A stretch of 64,000 nucleotides of DNA, taken from NCBI RefSeq assembly GCF_017377775.1, contig NZ_JAFVLN010000008.1:310001-374000 (forward strand), in the 5' to 3' direction. Within the stretch, counting starts at the first letter, position 1. Every line of letters begins with the position of its first letter. This stretch comes from Streptomyces sp. VRA16 Mangrove soil. Its GTDB lineage: Bacteria; Actinomycetota; Actinomycetes; Streptomycetales; Streptomycetaceae. This document shows, piece by piece, positions 50,518 to 60,115 of this stretch. Both the position numbers and the translations under genes were made by a program. The notes under the pieces are model-generated. The model did no database searches, had not been told where the DNA came from, and worked only from the letters and a program-made list of their open reading frames with translations.

Positions 50518-52038
50518 ATGCGCCCGCCCGTCTCCCACCACCACCCTCAGCCGAGGCCCTGCGGGCCGCACCTCCGATCGCACCTGCTCAATGACACGAC
50601 CGCGGAGCTCTACCGCAGCTCCGTGACCGAGGGAATCGAGCGGGTGGCGGCCAAACTCGCCACCACCGCACGGCCGTTCACCGGTGTCACACCCGACGCC
50701 CTCTCCCCCACCATCGACGCCGTCGACCTCGACGAGCCGCTGCACGACACCATCGCCGCGCTCGACGAGCTGGAGGACGTCTACCTCCGCGACGCCGTCT
50801 ACTTCCACCACCCCCGCTACCTCGCCCACCTCAACTGCCCGGTCGTGATCCCGGCCGTGCTCGGCGAGGCGATCCTCTCCGCGGTCAACTCCTCGCTCGA
50901 CACCTGGGACCAGTCCGCGGGCGGCACCCTCATCGAGCGCAGGCTCATCGACTGGACCGCGGCCCGCGTCGGACTCGGCCCCGCGGCCGACGGCGTGTTC
51001 ACCTCGGGCGGTTCGCAGTCCAACCTCCAGGCGCTGCTGCTGGCCCGCGAGGAGGCCAAGCCAGGGCCGGGCGGGCGGGAAGGATCTGCAGACCGCGCGA
51101 AACTGCGGGTGTTCGCCTCCGAGGCCGGTCACTTCAGCGTCCAGAAGTCCGCCAAACTCCTCGGCCTCGACCCAGGTTGTGTGGTGACGATCCCCGTCGA
51201 CAAGGACCGGCGGATGCAAACCCTCGCGCTCGCCGCCGAACTGGAACGCTGCCGCGCCGAGGGCCTCGTCCCCATGGCCGTCGTCGCCACCGCGGGCACC
51301 ACCGACTTCGGCTCCATCGACCCGCTGCCGGAGATCGCCGAGCTCTGCTCCCAGTACGACACCTGGATGCACGTCGACGCGGCGTACGGCTGCGGACTGC
51401 TCGCCTCGACGAAGCACCGCGACCGGCTCGACGGCATCGAGCGCGCCGACTCCGTCACCGTCGACTACCACAAGTCCTTCTTCCAGCCGGTGAGTTCGAG
51501 CGCCGTCCTGGTCAGGGACGGCGCCACGCTGCGGCACGCCACCTACCACGCGGAGTACCTCAACCCGCGCCGTACGGTCGCCGAGCGCATCCCCAACCAG
51601 GTGGACAAGTCCCTGCAGACCACCCGCCGCTTCGACGCCCTCAAGCTGTGGCTGACACTGCGCGTGATGGGCGCCGACGGCATCGGCGGCCTCTTCGACG
51701 AGGTCTGCGACCTCGCCCACCGCGCCTGGGCGATGCTCGCCGCCGACCCGCGCTTCGACGTGGTCGTCGAGCCGAGCCTGTCCACGCTCGTCTACCGCTA
51801 CATCCCGGCGGCCGTCACCGACCCGGCCGCCGTCGACCACGCCAACCTGTACGCCCGTAAGGCCCTGTTCGCCTCCGGCGACGCGGTCGTGGCGGGCACC
51901 AAGGTCGGCGCCCGCCAGTACCTGAAGTTCACCCTGCTCAACCCCGAGACGACCCTCGACGACATCGCGGCCGTCCTCGACCTCATCGCCGGCCACGCCG
52001 AGCAGTACCTGGGAGACACCCTTGACCGCGCCTCTTGA
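50518..52038 (+). CDS. desA: PLP-dependent lysine decarboxylase of desferrioxamine biosynthesis
   Basis: The 506-residue protein is a group II PLP decarboxylase: HFQHPRYLAHLN-type segment (HHPRYLAHLNCPVVIPA), TSGGSQSNLQALLLARE, HVDAAYGCG, and the PLP-binding HK in VTVDYHKSFFQP (Lys319). It decarboxylates lysine to cadaverine, the first step of desferrioxamine synthesis. The ATG at 50518 has a strong CGGAGGAACC site, giving an N-terminus about 25 residues longer than I recall for DesA. It is the first gene of the coupled desABCD operon. Confidence 0.94.
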   Translation: MRPPVSHHHPQPRPCGPHLRSHLLNDTTAELYRSSVTEGIERVAAKLATTARPFTGVTPDALSPTIDAVDLDEPLHDTIAALDELEDVYLRDAVYFHHPRYLAHLNCPVVIPAVLGEAILSAVNSSLDTWDQSAGGTLIERRLIDWTAARVGLGPAADGVFTSGGSQSNLQALLLAREEAKPGPGGREGSADRAKLRVFASEAGHFSVQKSAKLLGLDPGCVVTIPVDKDRRMQTLALAAELERCRAEGLVPMAVVATAGTTDFGSIDPLPEIAELCSQYDTWMHVDAAYGCGLLASTKHRDRLDGIERADSVTVDYHKSFFQPVSSSAVLVRDGATLRHATYHAEYLNPRRTVAERIPNQVDKSLQTTRRFDALKLWLTLRVMGADGIGGLFDEVCDLAHRAWAMLAADPRFDVVVEPSLSTLVYRYIPAAVTDPAAVDHANLYARKALFASGDAVVAGTKVGARQYLKFTLLNPETTLDDIAAVLDLIAGHAEQYLGDTLDRAS

Positions 52039-53308
52039 TACGACGAAGAACCTTCACGACTTCATCGGGATCGGGCTCGGCCCCTTCAATCTCGGCCTCG
52101 CCTGCCTCACCGAACCGATAGCCGAACTGAACGGCGTCTTCCTGGAGTCGAAGCCCGGCTTCGAGTGGCACTCGGGAATGTTCCTCGACGGCGCCCACCT
52201 CCAGACCCCGTTCATGTCGGACCTGGTCACCCTCGCCGACCCCACGTCGCCGTACTCCTTCCTCAACTACCTGAAGGAATCGGGGCGGTTGTACTCGTTC
52301 TACATCCGCGAGAACTTCTATCCACTGCGCGTCGAGTACAACGACTACTGCCGCTGGGCGGCCGGCAAGCTCTCCTCCGTCCGCTTCTCGACGACCGTGA
52401 CCTCGGTGACGTACGACGAGGGCGACGGCCTCTACACCGCCACCACCGAAGGCGGCGAGAGCTACCGCGCCCCGCACCTCGTGCTCGGCACCGGCACCCC
52501 GCCGCACATCCCGGACGCGTGCCGGGACCTGCCCGGCGACGGCGTCATCCACAACTCGGCATACATGCAGCACAAGGAGGCGCTCCAGCGGAAGGAGTCG
52601 ATCACGCTGGTCGGCAGCGGGCAGTCCGCCGCCGAGATCTACTACGACCTGCTCAGCGAGATCGACGTCCACGGCTACCGCCTCAACTGGGTCACCCGCT
52701 CCCCGCGCTTCTTCCCGCTGGAGTACACCAAGCTGACCCTGGAGATGACGTCCCCGGACTACATCGACTACTTCCACGCGCTGCCCGAGGCCACCCGCTA
52801 CTCCCTGGAGGAGCGGCAGAAGGGCCTGTTCAAGGGCATCGACGGGGAGCTGATCGACGCCATCTTCGACCTGCTCTACCAAAAGGGCCTCGGCGGCGCC
52901 GTCCCCACCCGCCTGCTCACCAACTCCGCGCTGTCCAGCGCCGGTTACGAGGACGGTGAGTACGTCCTGGGCCTGCACCAGGAGGAGCAGGACAAGAAGT
53001 TCGAGCTGCGCACCGAGGGCCTGATCCTCGCCACCGGCTACACGTACGCGCCGCCCGCCTTCCTGGAGCCGGTACGCGACCGGATCCGCTGGGACGGCCA
53101 CGGCCGCTTCGACGTCGCCCGCAACTACGCGATCGACACGACCGGGCGCGGCATCTTCCTGCAGAACGCGGGCGTGCACACCCACTCGATCACCAGCCCC
53201 GACCTGGGCATGGGCGCCTACCGCAACAGCTACATCATCTGCGAGCTGCTCGGCACCGAGTACTACCCCGTCGAGAAGACCATCGCTTTCCAGGAGTTCG
53301 CCGTATGA
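52022..53308 (+). CDS. desB: Cadaverine N-hydroxylase (FAD monooxygenase)
   Basis: The 428-residue protein belongs to the lysine/ornithine N-hydroxylase family: FAD motif FIGIGLGPFNLGLA (residues 14-27), NADPH motif TLVGSGQSAAE (about 197-207), and LILATGYTYAPP near the C-terminal FAD loop. It N-hydroxylates cadaverine. Translation apparently starts at a TTG (52022) with GGGAGA five bases before it, inside the end of desA (17-bp overlap), so the genes are tightly coupled. It is followed by desC with an ATGA overlap. Confidence 0.94.
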   Translation: MTAPLDTTKNLHDFIGIGLGPFNLGLACLTEPIAELNGVFLESKPGFEWHSGMFLDGAHLQTPFMSDLVTLADPTSPYSFLNYLKESGRLYSFYIRENFYPLRVEYNDYCRWAAGKLSSVRFSTTVTSVTYDEGDGLYTATTEGGESYRAPHLVLGTGTPPHIPDACRDLPGDGVIHNSAYMQHKEALQRKESITLVGSGQSAAEIYYDLLSEIDVHGYRLNWVTRSPRFFPLEYTKLTLEMTSPDYIDYFHALPEATRYSLEERQKGLFKGIDGELIDAIFDLLYQKGLGGAVPTRLLTNSALSSAGYEDGEYVLGLHQEEQDKKFELRTEGLILATGYTYAPPAFLEPVRDRIRWDGHGRFDVARNYAIDTTGRGIFLQNAGVHTHSITSPDLGMGAYRNSYIICELLGTEYYPVEKTIAFQEFAV

Positions 53309-53859
53309 GCACCACGACCGTGGGGCGACTGACCTTGCGCCCCCTCGACCCGGCCGCCGACGCCGAGCTGCTGCACCGCTGGGTCACCGACCCCAAGGCC
53401 GCGTTCTGGCTGATGCAGGACGCGAAGCCGGAGGACGTCGAGCGCGAGTACACGGCGATCGCCGCGCACCCGCACCACGACGCGTTCCTCGGCCTGCACG
53501 ACGGCGAGCCCACGTTCCTGATGGAGCGCTACGACCCGGCGCACGTCGAACTCGTCGGCCTGTACGAGCCCGAGCCCGGCGACATCGGCATGCACTTCCT
53601 CACCGCCCCGTCCGGCACACGCATACCCGGCTTCACCCGCGCCGTGATCACGGCGGTGATGGAGCACCTGTTCGCCGACCCTTCGGTGCGCCGGGTCGTC
53701 GTCGAGCCCGACGTGCGCAACACGGCGGTGCACGCGCTCAACGAGGCCGTCGGCTTCGTGCCCGAGCGGGAGATCGACAAGCCGGAGAAGCGGGCCCTGC
53801 TCAGCTTCTGCACCCGTGAACAGTTCGAGAAGGCCACCGGAAGGAGCGCGGCAGCATGA
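53305..53859 (+). CDS. desC: N-hydroxycadaverine acyltransferase (GNAT-like)
   Basis: The 184-residue protein is an acyl-CoA-dependent acyltransferase of the siderophore type: RPLDPAADAELLHRWVTDPKAAFWLMQDA, then IGMHFLTAPSGTRIPGFTRAVI for CoA binding, and VVEPDVRNTAVHALNEAVGF. It succinylates or acetylates N-hydroxycadaverine. ATG/TGA overlaps link it to desB and desD. It should make N-hydroxy-N-succinyl- or N-acetyl-cadaverine for DesD. Confidence 0.94.
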   Translation: MSTTTVGRLTLRPLDPAADAELLHRWVTDPKAAFWLMQDAKPEDVEREYTAIAAHPHHDAFLGLHDGEPTFLMERYDPAHVELVGLYEPEPGDIGMHFLTAPSGTRIPGFTRAVITAVMEHLFADPSVRRVVVEPDVRNTAVHALNEAVGFVPEREIDKPEKRALLSFCTREQFEKATGRSAAA

Positions 53860-55631
53860 GCATCGCCGACACCGTCTCCCACCTCACCCCCGAACACTGG
53901 GCCGAGGCCGACCGCCTCCTCATCCGCAAGGCGCTCGCCGAGTTCGCCCACGAGCGGCTGCTCACCCCCGAGTCCATCGACGGCGCCGACCGGTACGTGG
54001 TGCGCAGCGACGACGGCCTGACCCGCTACCGGTTCACCGCCCGTCGGCTCCGCCTGGACCACTGGCAGGTGGACCCCGCGAGCATCACCCGGCACCACGA
54101 CGGCACCGAACTCCCGCTCAACGCGCTGCAGTTCTTCATCGAGATGAAGGAGTCGCTGGGCCTGACGGACGCGATCCTGCCCGTCTATCTGGAAGAGATC
54201 TCCTCCACCCTCTCCGGCACCTGCTACAAGCTCGCCAAGCCGCACCTCACCTCGGCCGAGCTCGCCGCCACCGGCGACTTCCAGGCCATCGAGACGGGCA
54301 TGACCGAGGGCCACCCCTGCTTCGTCGCCAACAACGGGCGGCTCGGCTTCGGCATCCACGAGTACCTCTCGTACGCGCCCGAGACCGCGAGCCCGGTCCG
54401 GCTGATCTGGCTGGCGGCGACCCGCGACCGCGCCGCGTTCACGGCGGGCGTCGGCCTCGACTACGAGTCGCTGCTGCGTACGGAGCTGGGCGACGAGACG
54501 CTCGCCCGGTTCGCCACCACCCTGCGCGACCAGGGCCTCGACCCGGACGACTACCTGCTGATCCCGGTCCACCCCTGGCAGTGGTGGAACAAGCTGTCGG
54601 TCACCTTCGCGGCCGAGATCGCCCAGCGCCACCTCGTCTGCCTCGGCGAGGGCGACGACGCGTACCTGGCCCAGCAGTCGATCCGTACGTTCTTCAACGC
54701 CACCTCGCCCGAGAAGCACTATGTGAAGACGGCGCTGTCCGTCATCAACATGGGCTTCATGCGCGGCCTCTCGGCGGCGTACATGGAGGCGACCCCGGCG
54801 ATCAACGACTGGCTGGCCGGGCTCATCGAGAACGACGAGGTGCTCAAGGACACCGGCCTCACGATCATCCGGGAGCGCGCCGCCGTCGGCTACCGGCACC
54901 TGGAGTACGAGGCCGCCACCGACCGCTACTCCCCCTACCGCAAGATGCTCGCGGCGCTGTGGCGCGAGTCGCCGGTCCCGGCGCTCGCGCCGGGCGAGCG
55001 CCTGGCGACGATGGCCTCGCTCCTGCACGTGGACCGTGCGGGCCGCTCCCTCGCGGGCGCCCTCATCGAGCGCTCGGGCCTGACTCCCCGGGAGTGGCTG
55101 AAGCCGTACCTGAAGTCCTACCTGACGCCGCTGCTGCACAGCTTCTACGCCTACGACCTGGTGTTCATGCCGCACGGCGAGAACGTCATCCTGGTCCTGG
55201 ACGAGCGCGGCACGGTGCGGCGGGCGGTCTTCAAGGACATCGCCGAGGAGATCGCGGTGATGGACCCGGACGCGGTGCTGCCGCCGAAGGTGGACCGGAT
55301 CCGCGCCGACGTACCCGACGACATGAAGCTCCTGTCGATCTTCACGGACGTCTTCGACTGCTTCTTCCGCTTCCTGGCGGCGAACCTGGTCGCGGACGGT
55401 GTCCTCGACGAGGAGACGTTCTGGGACGCGGTCGCCGAGTGCGTCCGCGAGTACCAGGCGTCGGCGCCCCATCTGGAAGACAAGTTCCGCCGGTTCGACC
55501 TGTTCGCCCCGAGCTTCGCGCTGTCCTGCCTGAACCGTCTCCAGCTGCGCGACAACGAGCAGATGGTGGACCTCGCGGACCCGTCCGGCGCGTTGCAGCT
55601 GGTCGGCGACCTGGAGAACCCGATCGCCTAG
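53856..55631 (+). CDS. desD: Desferrioxamine synthetase (IucA/IucC-type NIS synthetase)
   Basis: The 591-residue protein is an NRPS-independent siderophore synthetase with the IucA/IucC core: EISSTLSGTCYKLAK, the ATP-binding EGHPCFVANNGRLGFG, IPVHPWQWWNKL, KTALSVINMGFMRGLSAAY and the C-terminal FhuF-like part FMPHGENVILVLDERG. It condenses and cyclises N-hydroxy-N-succinylcadaverine units into desferrioxamines. It overlaps desC by ATGA and is followed by a strong terminator. Confidence 0.96.
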   Translation: MSIADTVSHLTPEHWAEADRLLIRKALAEFAHERLLTPESIDGADRYVVRSDDGLTRYRFTARRLRLDHWQVDPASITRHHDGTELPLNALQFFIEMKESLGLTDAILPVYLEEISSTLSGTCYKLAKPHLTSAELAATGDFQAIETGMTEGHPCFVANNGRLGFGIHEYLSYAPETASPVRLIWLAATRDRAAFTAGVGLDYESLLRTELGDETLARFATTLRDQGLDPDDYLLIPVHPWQWWNKLSVTFAAEIAQRHLVCLGEGDDAYLAQQSIRTFFNATSPEKHYVKTALSVINMGFMRGLSAAYMEATPAINDWLAGLIENDEVLKDTGLTIIRERAAVGYRHLEYEAATDRYSPYRKMLAALWRESPVPALAPGERLATMASLLHVDRAGRSLAGALIERSGLTPREWLKPYLKSYLTPLLHSFYAYDLVFMPHGENVILVLDERGTVRRAVFKDIAEEIAVMDPDAVLPPKVDRIRADVPDDMKLLSIFTDVFDCFFRFLAANLVADGVLDEETFWDAVAECVREYQASAPHLEDKFRRFDLFAPSFALSCLNRLQLRDNEQMVDLADPSGALQLVGDLENPIA

Positions 55632-55647
55632 CTGGTCGCCCTGAACG

Positions 55648-55683
55648 AGGGGCTGCGGGAGACGGTCCTCCCGCAGCCCCTTT
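55648..55683. terminator. Bidirectional terminator between desD and the GH20 gene
   Basis: GGGGCTGCGGGAG and CTCCCGCAGCCCC form a perfect 13-bp stem with a 6-nt loop, followed by TTT on the + strand. It lies between two convergent genes and can serve both. Confidence 0.88.
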
Positions 55684-55700
55684 CAGCATTCCCGCCTCAT

Positions 55701-57305
55701 CTACTCAGCGGGCCACGGCACTTGGGTGGACCGGTAGTAGTTGATGCCGAGCGCGTCCCAGCGCGGCGCCTGCGCGGCGAGCCGCACCTTGTACGTGTTC
55801 CAGTCGTGCGTCGCCGCGGGCGACCAGCCGAGCTCGGCGACCCCGGGCAGCCGCGGGAACGCCATGAACTCGATGTCCGGCGACTGCTTGAGCGTCTCCG
55901 ACCACAGCGGCGCCTCGACCCCGCGGATCGACGAACTCGGCGCCCCGGGAAGGTAGTTGCCCGGATCCCAGTCGTAGGACCGCTGCACCTCCACATATCC
56001 GGCCCAGGCCAGACCCAGCGGGGTGTCCTTGTTGTACTTCATGTCCAGGTACGTACGGTCGGCGGGCGAGACGACGATCCCGGTCCCGTTCTTGGCGGCC
56101 GCCGCGACCTGCGCCTTCTCCGCCGCGCTCGTCCCGTCGGTGCCCCAGTACTGCGCGATGGCGCCCTTCGCAGGCGTCACGGACGTCAGCTGGTGCCAGC
56201 CCATGACCTTCTTGCCGTACTTGGTGACGATCGGCTGCACCTTGTTCATGAAGGCGTCGTAGTCCGCCTGGCTGGTGGAGTGCGCCTCGTCGCCGCCGAT
56301 GTGGAGGTACGCGCCCGGGGTGAGCGCGGCCACCTCGCGCACGACGTCGTCGATGAACTTGTACGTGATGTCCTTGTTCACGCACAGCGAGCTGAAGCCG
56401 ACGTTCGTGCCGGTGTAGAGCGGCGGCGCGACGCCGTCGCAGTTCAGCTCGGCGTACGAGGCGAGGGCCGCGTTCGTGTGGCTCGGCATGTCGATCTCGG
56501 GCACGACCTCCAGGTACCGGGACGCCGCGTACCGCACGATGTCCTGGTACTGGGCCTTGGTGTAGTAGCCGCCCGCGCCGCCGCCGACCTCCGTGGACCC
56601 GCCGTACGTGGCGAGCTTCGGCCACGAGTCGATCGCGAGCCGCCAGCCCTGGTCGTCGGTCAGGTGCAGATGCAGCTTGTTGATCTTGTACAGCGCCAAC
56701 TCATCGATGTACCGCTTGACCTGACCGACCGTCATGAAGTGCCGTGCCACGTCCAGATGTGCGCCGCGCCAGCCGTAGCGCGGGGTGTCCTCGACGGTGC
56801 CGCCCGCGACCAGCCACGGCCCGGACCGCCGGTCGTCGGACTCGACCGCGGCGGGCAGTTGCTGACGCAGCGTCTGGACGCCGTGGAAGAGCCCGGCGGG
56901 CGCGGCGGCGGTGATGGTGACGGCCCGCCCCGTCGACGTCAGCCGGTACCCCTCGCTCCCGAGCCCCTTGTCCTCGCGGTCGAGTTCGAGCCGGATGCCG
57001 TCGCGGGCGGCGTCGTCCGTGACGGGCAGCCGGTAGCCGGTGGAGGGGCGCAGCACACCGGCGAGGTAGTTCCCGATGCGGCGCGCGTCCCGCGACCCGT
57101 CGTCCACCCGGATCCTGGTCCTCGCCGTGATCGCGTACGGGGATCCGCCCGCGGTCACCTTCGCGGGTGCGGGGACGACCTGGCCGAGCGGGGTGACGGG
57201 GGCCGTGGCGGCGGAGGCCGGGAGGCCGCCGAGGGCCCCGGCCCCGGCGGCGACGAGCAGCAGCGAACCCAGCAGGGAGATTCTCGATCTGTGGTGCTTC
57301 CTCAC
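55701..57305 (-). CDS. Secreted GH20 beta-N-acetylhexosaminidase
   Basis: The 534-residue protein has a Sec signal (RSRISLLGSLLLVAAGAGALGG), an N-terminal GH20b domain and a GH20 barrel. It has RGAHLDVARHFMTVGQVKRYID, HLHLTDDQGWRL, EIDMPSHTNAALASY, and the catalytic pair in LHIGGDEAHST (Asp339-Glu340). It removes terminal GlcNAc from chitooligomers. The GTG at 57305 follows a GAAGGGAAC site and starts directly with the signal. A DasR-like palindrome lies about 95-110 bp upstream of this start. Together with the GH3 enzyme and GlmS it points to aminosugar use. Confidence 0.94.
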   Translation of the reverse strand: MRKHHRSRISLLGSLLLVAAGAGALGGLPASAATAPVTPLGQVVPAPAKVTAGGSPYAITARTRIRVDDGSRDARRIGNYLAGVLRPSTGYRLPVTDDAARDGIRLELDREDKGLGSEGYRLTSTGRAVTITAAAPAGLFHGVQTLRQQLPAAVESDDRRSGPWLVAGGTVEDTPRYGWRGAHLDVARHFMTVGQVKRYIDELALYKINKLHLHLTDDQGWRLAIDSWPKLATYGGSTEVGGGAGGYYTKAQYQDIVRYAASRYLEVVPEIDMPSHTNAALASYAELNCDGVAPPLYTGTNVGFSSLCVNKDITYKFIDDVVREVAALTPGAYLHIGGDEAHSTSQADYDAFMNKVQPIVTKYGKKVMGWHQLTSVTPAKGAIAQYWGTDGTSAAEKAQVAAAAKNGTGIVVSPADRTYLDMKYNKDTPLGLAWAGYVEVQRSYDWDPGNYLPGAPSSSIRGVEAPLWSETLKQSPDIEFMAFPRLPGVAELGWSPAATHDWNTYKVRLAAQAPRWDALGINYYRSTQVPWPAE

Positions 57306-57399
57306 AAACGTTCCCTTCGCGACGGAGTCGTTGGTGGCGTTCGTCGTGCGGCTGAGCAACCGATCGGTCACCATGCGTACCGCCCGCCTCTCGACGGGT

Positions 57400-57415
57400 C
57401 AAGGTGTAGACCACT
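57400..57415. promoter_or_regulatory. DasR-responsive element-like site (dre)
   Basis: The core GGTGTAGACCACT matches the DasR operator consensus A(C/T)TGGTCTAGACCA(G/C)T at 12 of 16 positions across the full site. It lies in the 140-bp gap between the divergent GH20 and DUF4429 genes. GlcNAc-responsive repression of the hexosaminidase is likely. Confidence 0.62.
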
Positions 57416-57445
57416 TCCGCCGGGGCCTGATGCCAGAATCACCGT

Positions 57446-58351
57446 ATGGCGGAAATCATCCAGCGCGAGGGCACGTGGACGTTCGACGGGGAGACGCTGC
57501 GCCTCGTCCCGGGGCGCGACAAGGGCGTGAACCTGCTGCGCAGGGCCCTGGGTGAACTGACCGTCCCGCTGGCGGCGTTGGCCGGTGTCTCCTTCGAGCA
57601 GGGCAAGAAGTCGGGGCGGCTGCGGCTGCGCCTGCGGGACGGCGCGGACCCGCTGCTCCAGGCGACGGGCGGGAAGCTCACGGAGGGCACGGACCCGTAT
57701 CAGCTGACCGTCGAGTCGGACCGGTACGGCGTCGCCGAGTACTTCGTGGACGAGGTGCGGAGCGCGCTGCTCCTGGAGCGGATACCGGGCACGGCCTGCA
57801 CCGGGTATCTGCTGCCGGGGCCGTCCGTGCCGCTCTCCGTCTCGGCGGGCGACGGCACGGCGAGCTTCGACGGGGAGCACATCCGTCTGGAGTGGAACTG
57901 GAAGACGGAGGACGCCAAGGCGTCCTCCGGGACCCGGCAGCTGCACCTCGCCGACATCACGGCGGTGGAGTGGCAGCCGGCGGCGGGCCTGGAGAACGGC
58001 TGTCTGCGCTTCACCGTCCGCTCGTCGCCCACCAAGGCCCCGCCGAAGTACGACCCGAACTCGATCGAGCTGTGGGGTTTCAAGAAGGACCCGCTGATGG
58101 CGCTGGTCGCGGCGGCGGTCCAGGCCCGCCTGCCGCACCCGGGGGCGGCGGCCGCGGCGCCCGGCCCCGGCCCCGCCACCGTCCCCGTGCTGGAGCAGGC
58201 CCCCGAGGTCACCGAACCTCCCGCGCCCCCCGAGGACGATCACGACGCACTGCTGCGCCGGCTCCGGGAGCTGGGCGAGCTGCACCGCGCGGGGGTGCTG
58301 ACCGACGAGGAGTTCGCGGCCGCCAAGCAGGCCGTCCTGAAGCGGATGTGA
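57446..58351 (+). CDS. DUF4429 domain protein with C-terminal SHOCT motif
   Basis: The 301-residue protein contains two copies of a small domain (DUF4429): GTWTFDGETLRLVPGRDKG to about residue 115, and DGTASFDGEHIRLEWNWKTED to about 225. An Ala/Pro linker follows, then a C-terminal SHOCT-like helix pair (LLRRLRELGELHRAGVLTDEEFAAAKQAVL). The SHOCT motif often marks proteins at the membrane or in signalling roles; no function is known for the rest. It is divergent from the GH20 gene and shares the region holding the DasR-like site. Confidence 0.85.
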   Translation: MAEIIQREGTWTFDGETLRLVPGRDKGVNLLRRALGELTVPLAALAGVSFEQGKKSGRLRLRLRDGADPLLQATGGKLTEGTDPYQLTVESDRYGVAEYFVDEVRSALLLERIPGTACTGYLLPGPSVPLSVSAGDGTASFDGEHIRLEWNWKTEDAKASSGTRQLHLADITAVEWQPAAGLENGCLRFTVRSSPTKAPPKYDPNSIELWGFKKDPLMALVAAAVQARLPHPGAAAAAPGPGPATVPVLEQAPEVTEPPAPPEDDHDALLRRLRELGELHRAGVLTDEEFAAAKQAVLKRM

Positions 58352-58375
58352 CCGCGCGGGCCGCCCCGGCGACGG

Positions 58376-59977
58376 TCAGCGCCGGCCGCGCACCTTGCGC
58401 GCCACGACGAACCGGTCGATCTCGGCGCCGGTCTCCGCGAGCCCGCGTACGGTCAGGGTCGCGGTCCGCCCCACCGGCGCGGGCTGCACGTCCACCCGCA
58501 GGAACGAGTAGTTGGTGTACCGCACCCGCGACCAGTCGACGGTGACGGCCTTCTTGCTGCCGTCCTCCTGGGTGACGTACGAGGCGAAGGGGTCGATGTC
58601 CTTCTCGTTGCCCTCGTAGGTGTCGGCGACCGGGAACGCGTACAGGCTCTTGCCCGCCGCGCCCGCGGTGACGTAGACGACGCCGTCGGTCTCCGGGTAC
58701 GCGGTGCCGCCGATCGGCAGCTCCTTGGTGACCTTCTCGCCCTTGAGCACGTCGGAGCGCTCGTAGACGTGGTTGTGCCCGTTGATCACGAGGTCGACGG
58801 TGTACTTCTCGAACAGCGGCACCCACTCCTTGCGCACGCCCCCCTCCGAGGCGTGCGAGGTGGCGGTGCAGTACGCGCAGTGGTGGAAGAAGACGACGAC
58901 GAAGTCGATGCCGGAGCCCGCGGCCCGGAACTTCTTCAGCTGGTTCTCGAACCAGGTGGTCTGTGTGCCGCCGGACAGGCCGAGGTTGGCCGGGATCTCC
59001 CAGGACACGTCGTTGGCGTCGAGCGAGACGACGGCCGTGTTGCCGTGCACGAAGGAGTAGACGCCGGGCAGGTTCTCCGGGTCGGGCCCGTTGGCGGGCG
59101 GCTCGAAGCGGGCCTGCTGGCTGCCGTAGCCGTGCGGCGCGTACCAGGCCTCCATGTCGTGGTTGCCGTAGCTCACCATCCACGGCACGGACTTGGCGAC
59201 GGTCTCGGTCTGCGCGAGGAACTGGTCCCAGGTCCGCGCGTCGAAGGTGTCCTTGGTGGTGCCCGAGCCGGACGGGTCCGCGTACGCGATGTCTCCGGCG
59301 TGCAGGTGGAAGGCCGGGCCCTGGCCCAGGATCAGCGAGTCGTTGGCGAGCGCGTGGTAGCTGACGCCCTGGTCGCCGAAGGCCGTGAAGGTGAAGGGCC
59401 TGGCGGTGGCGGGAGCCGTGGTGAAGGTGCCGACGGTGCTCGCGAACTTCGGCGAGGCCGGGTCGAAGCCGTCGTGCCCGACGCCGTAGTAGTACGTCCT
59501 GCCCGGCTTGAGGCGGGACAGCTTGGCGTGCACGTAGTACTGGGTGTGGTCGGCGCTCGTGCCCACGCCCGCCGGCGTGTACAGGGCCCTGACCTCGGCG
59601 GATATCTTCCGCGACAGTTCACCGGCGCTCGCGCCGATCCGGATGAAGGGGTTCTTCACCGGCGCCGCCACCTGCCAGGACACCGTCATCTCGGTCCGCG
59701 CGTCGTCGCCGTACGAGAGGTGACGGCCGAAGGGCGCGACAAGCGCGCCGTCGATGTGCGCGGTGGCCGAGACCGGCGCCGCGGCGGCCGAGGACGCCGA
59801 GGAGGTCGCGGCCTGCGCCGCGCCGGGCACGAAGACCCCGCCGGCGACCGTGCCGAGTGTGACGGCGCCGCCGCGGATCATGGTGCGGCGGGAGAATCTG
59901 CCGCGCAGGTACTCGTGCTGCTCGGCGAGGCTGCGGTCGGCGAGCTCGGCGGGAACGCCCATACGTGGAATGTCCAT
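58376..59977 (-). CDS. Tat-exported purple acid phosphatase-like metallophosphoesterase
   Basis: The 533-residue protein has a Tat signal preceded by a short N-terminal extension (RGRFSRRTMIRGGAVTLG), a fibronectin-like purple-acid-phosphatase N-domain (TEMTVSWQV to about TFTTAP), then a metallophosphoesterase domain. Metal motifs are FTAFGDQGVS, LHAGDIAYAD, VSYGNHDMEAW, FFHHCAYC and LVINGHNHVYER. It should release phosphate from extracellular esters. The ATG at 59977 or a GTG at 60010 may start it; the former puts the Tat motif nearer the end. It is divergent from the small gene before glmS. Confidence 0.92.
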   Translation of the reverse strand: MDIPRMGVPAELADRSLAEQHEYLRGRFSRRTMIRGGAVTLGTVAGGVFVPGAAQAATSSASSAAAAPVSATAHIDGALVAPFGRHLSYGDDARTEMTVSWQVAAPVKNPFIRIGASAGELSRKISAEVRALYTPAGVGTSADHTQYYVHAKLSRLKPGRTYYYGVGHDGFDPASPKFASTVGTFTTAPATARPFTFTAFGDQGVSYHALANDSLILGQGPAFHLHAGDIAYADPSGSGTTKDTFDARTWDQFLAQTETVAKSVPWMVSYGNHDMEAWYAPHGYGSQQARFEPPANGPDPENLPGVYSFVHGNTAVVSLDANDVSWEIPANLGLSGGTQTTWFENQLKKFRAAGSGIDFVVVFFHHCAYCTATSHASEGGVRKEWVPLFEKYTVDLVINGHNHVYERSDVLKGEKVTKELPIGGTAYPETDGVVYVTAGAAGKSLYAFPVADTYEGNEKDIDPFASYVTQEDGSKKAVTVDWSRVRYTNYSFLRVDVQPAPVGRTATLTVRGLAETGAEIDRFVVARKVRGRR

Positions 59978-60115
59978 GGCCGAAAAGGTGCTTTGGGCAC
60001 CCATCCCCACCGGGTACGCCGGATGAACACCGCCCGAACAAGCGGCATGGCTCGCTTCAAACCCTGTGCACTCCTGCCCCGCACACCCCGTCGTTCACAG
60101 CGAACCTTCGACGCT

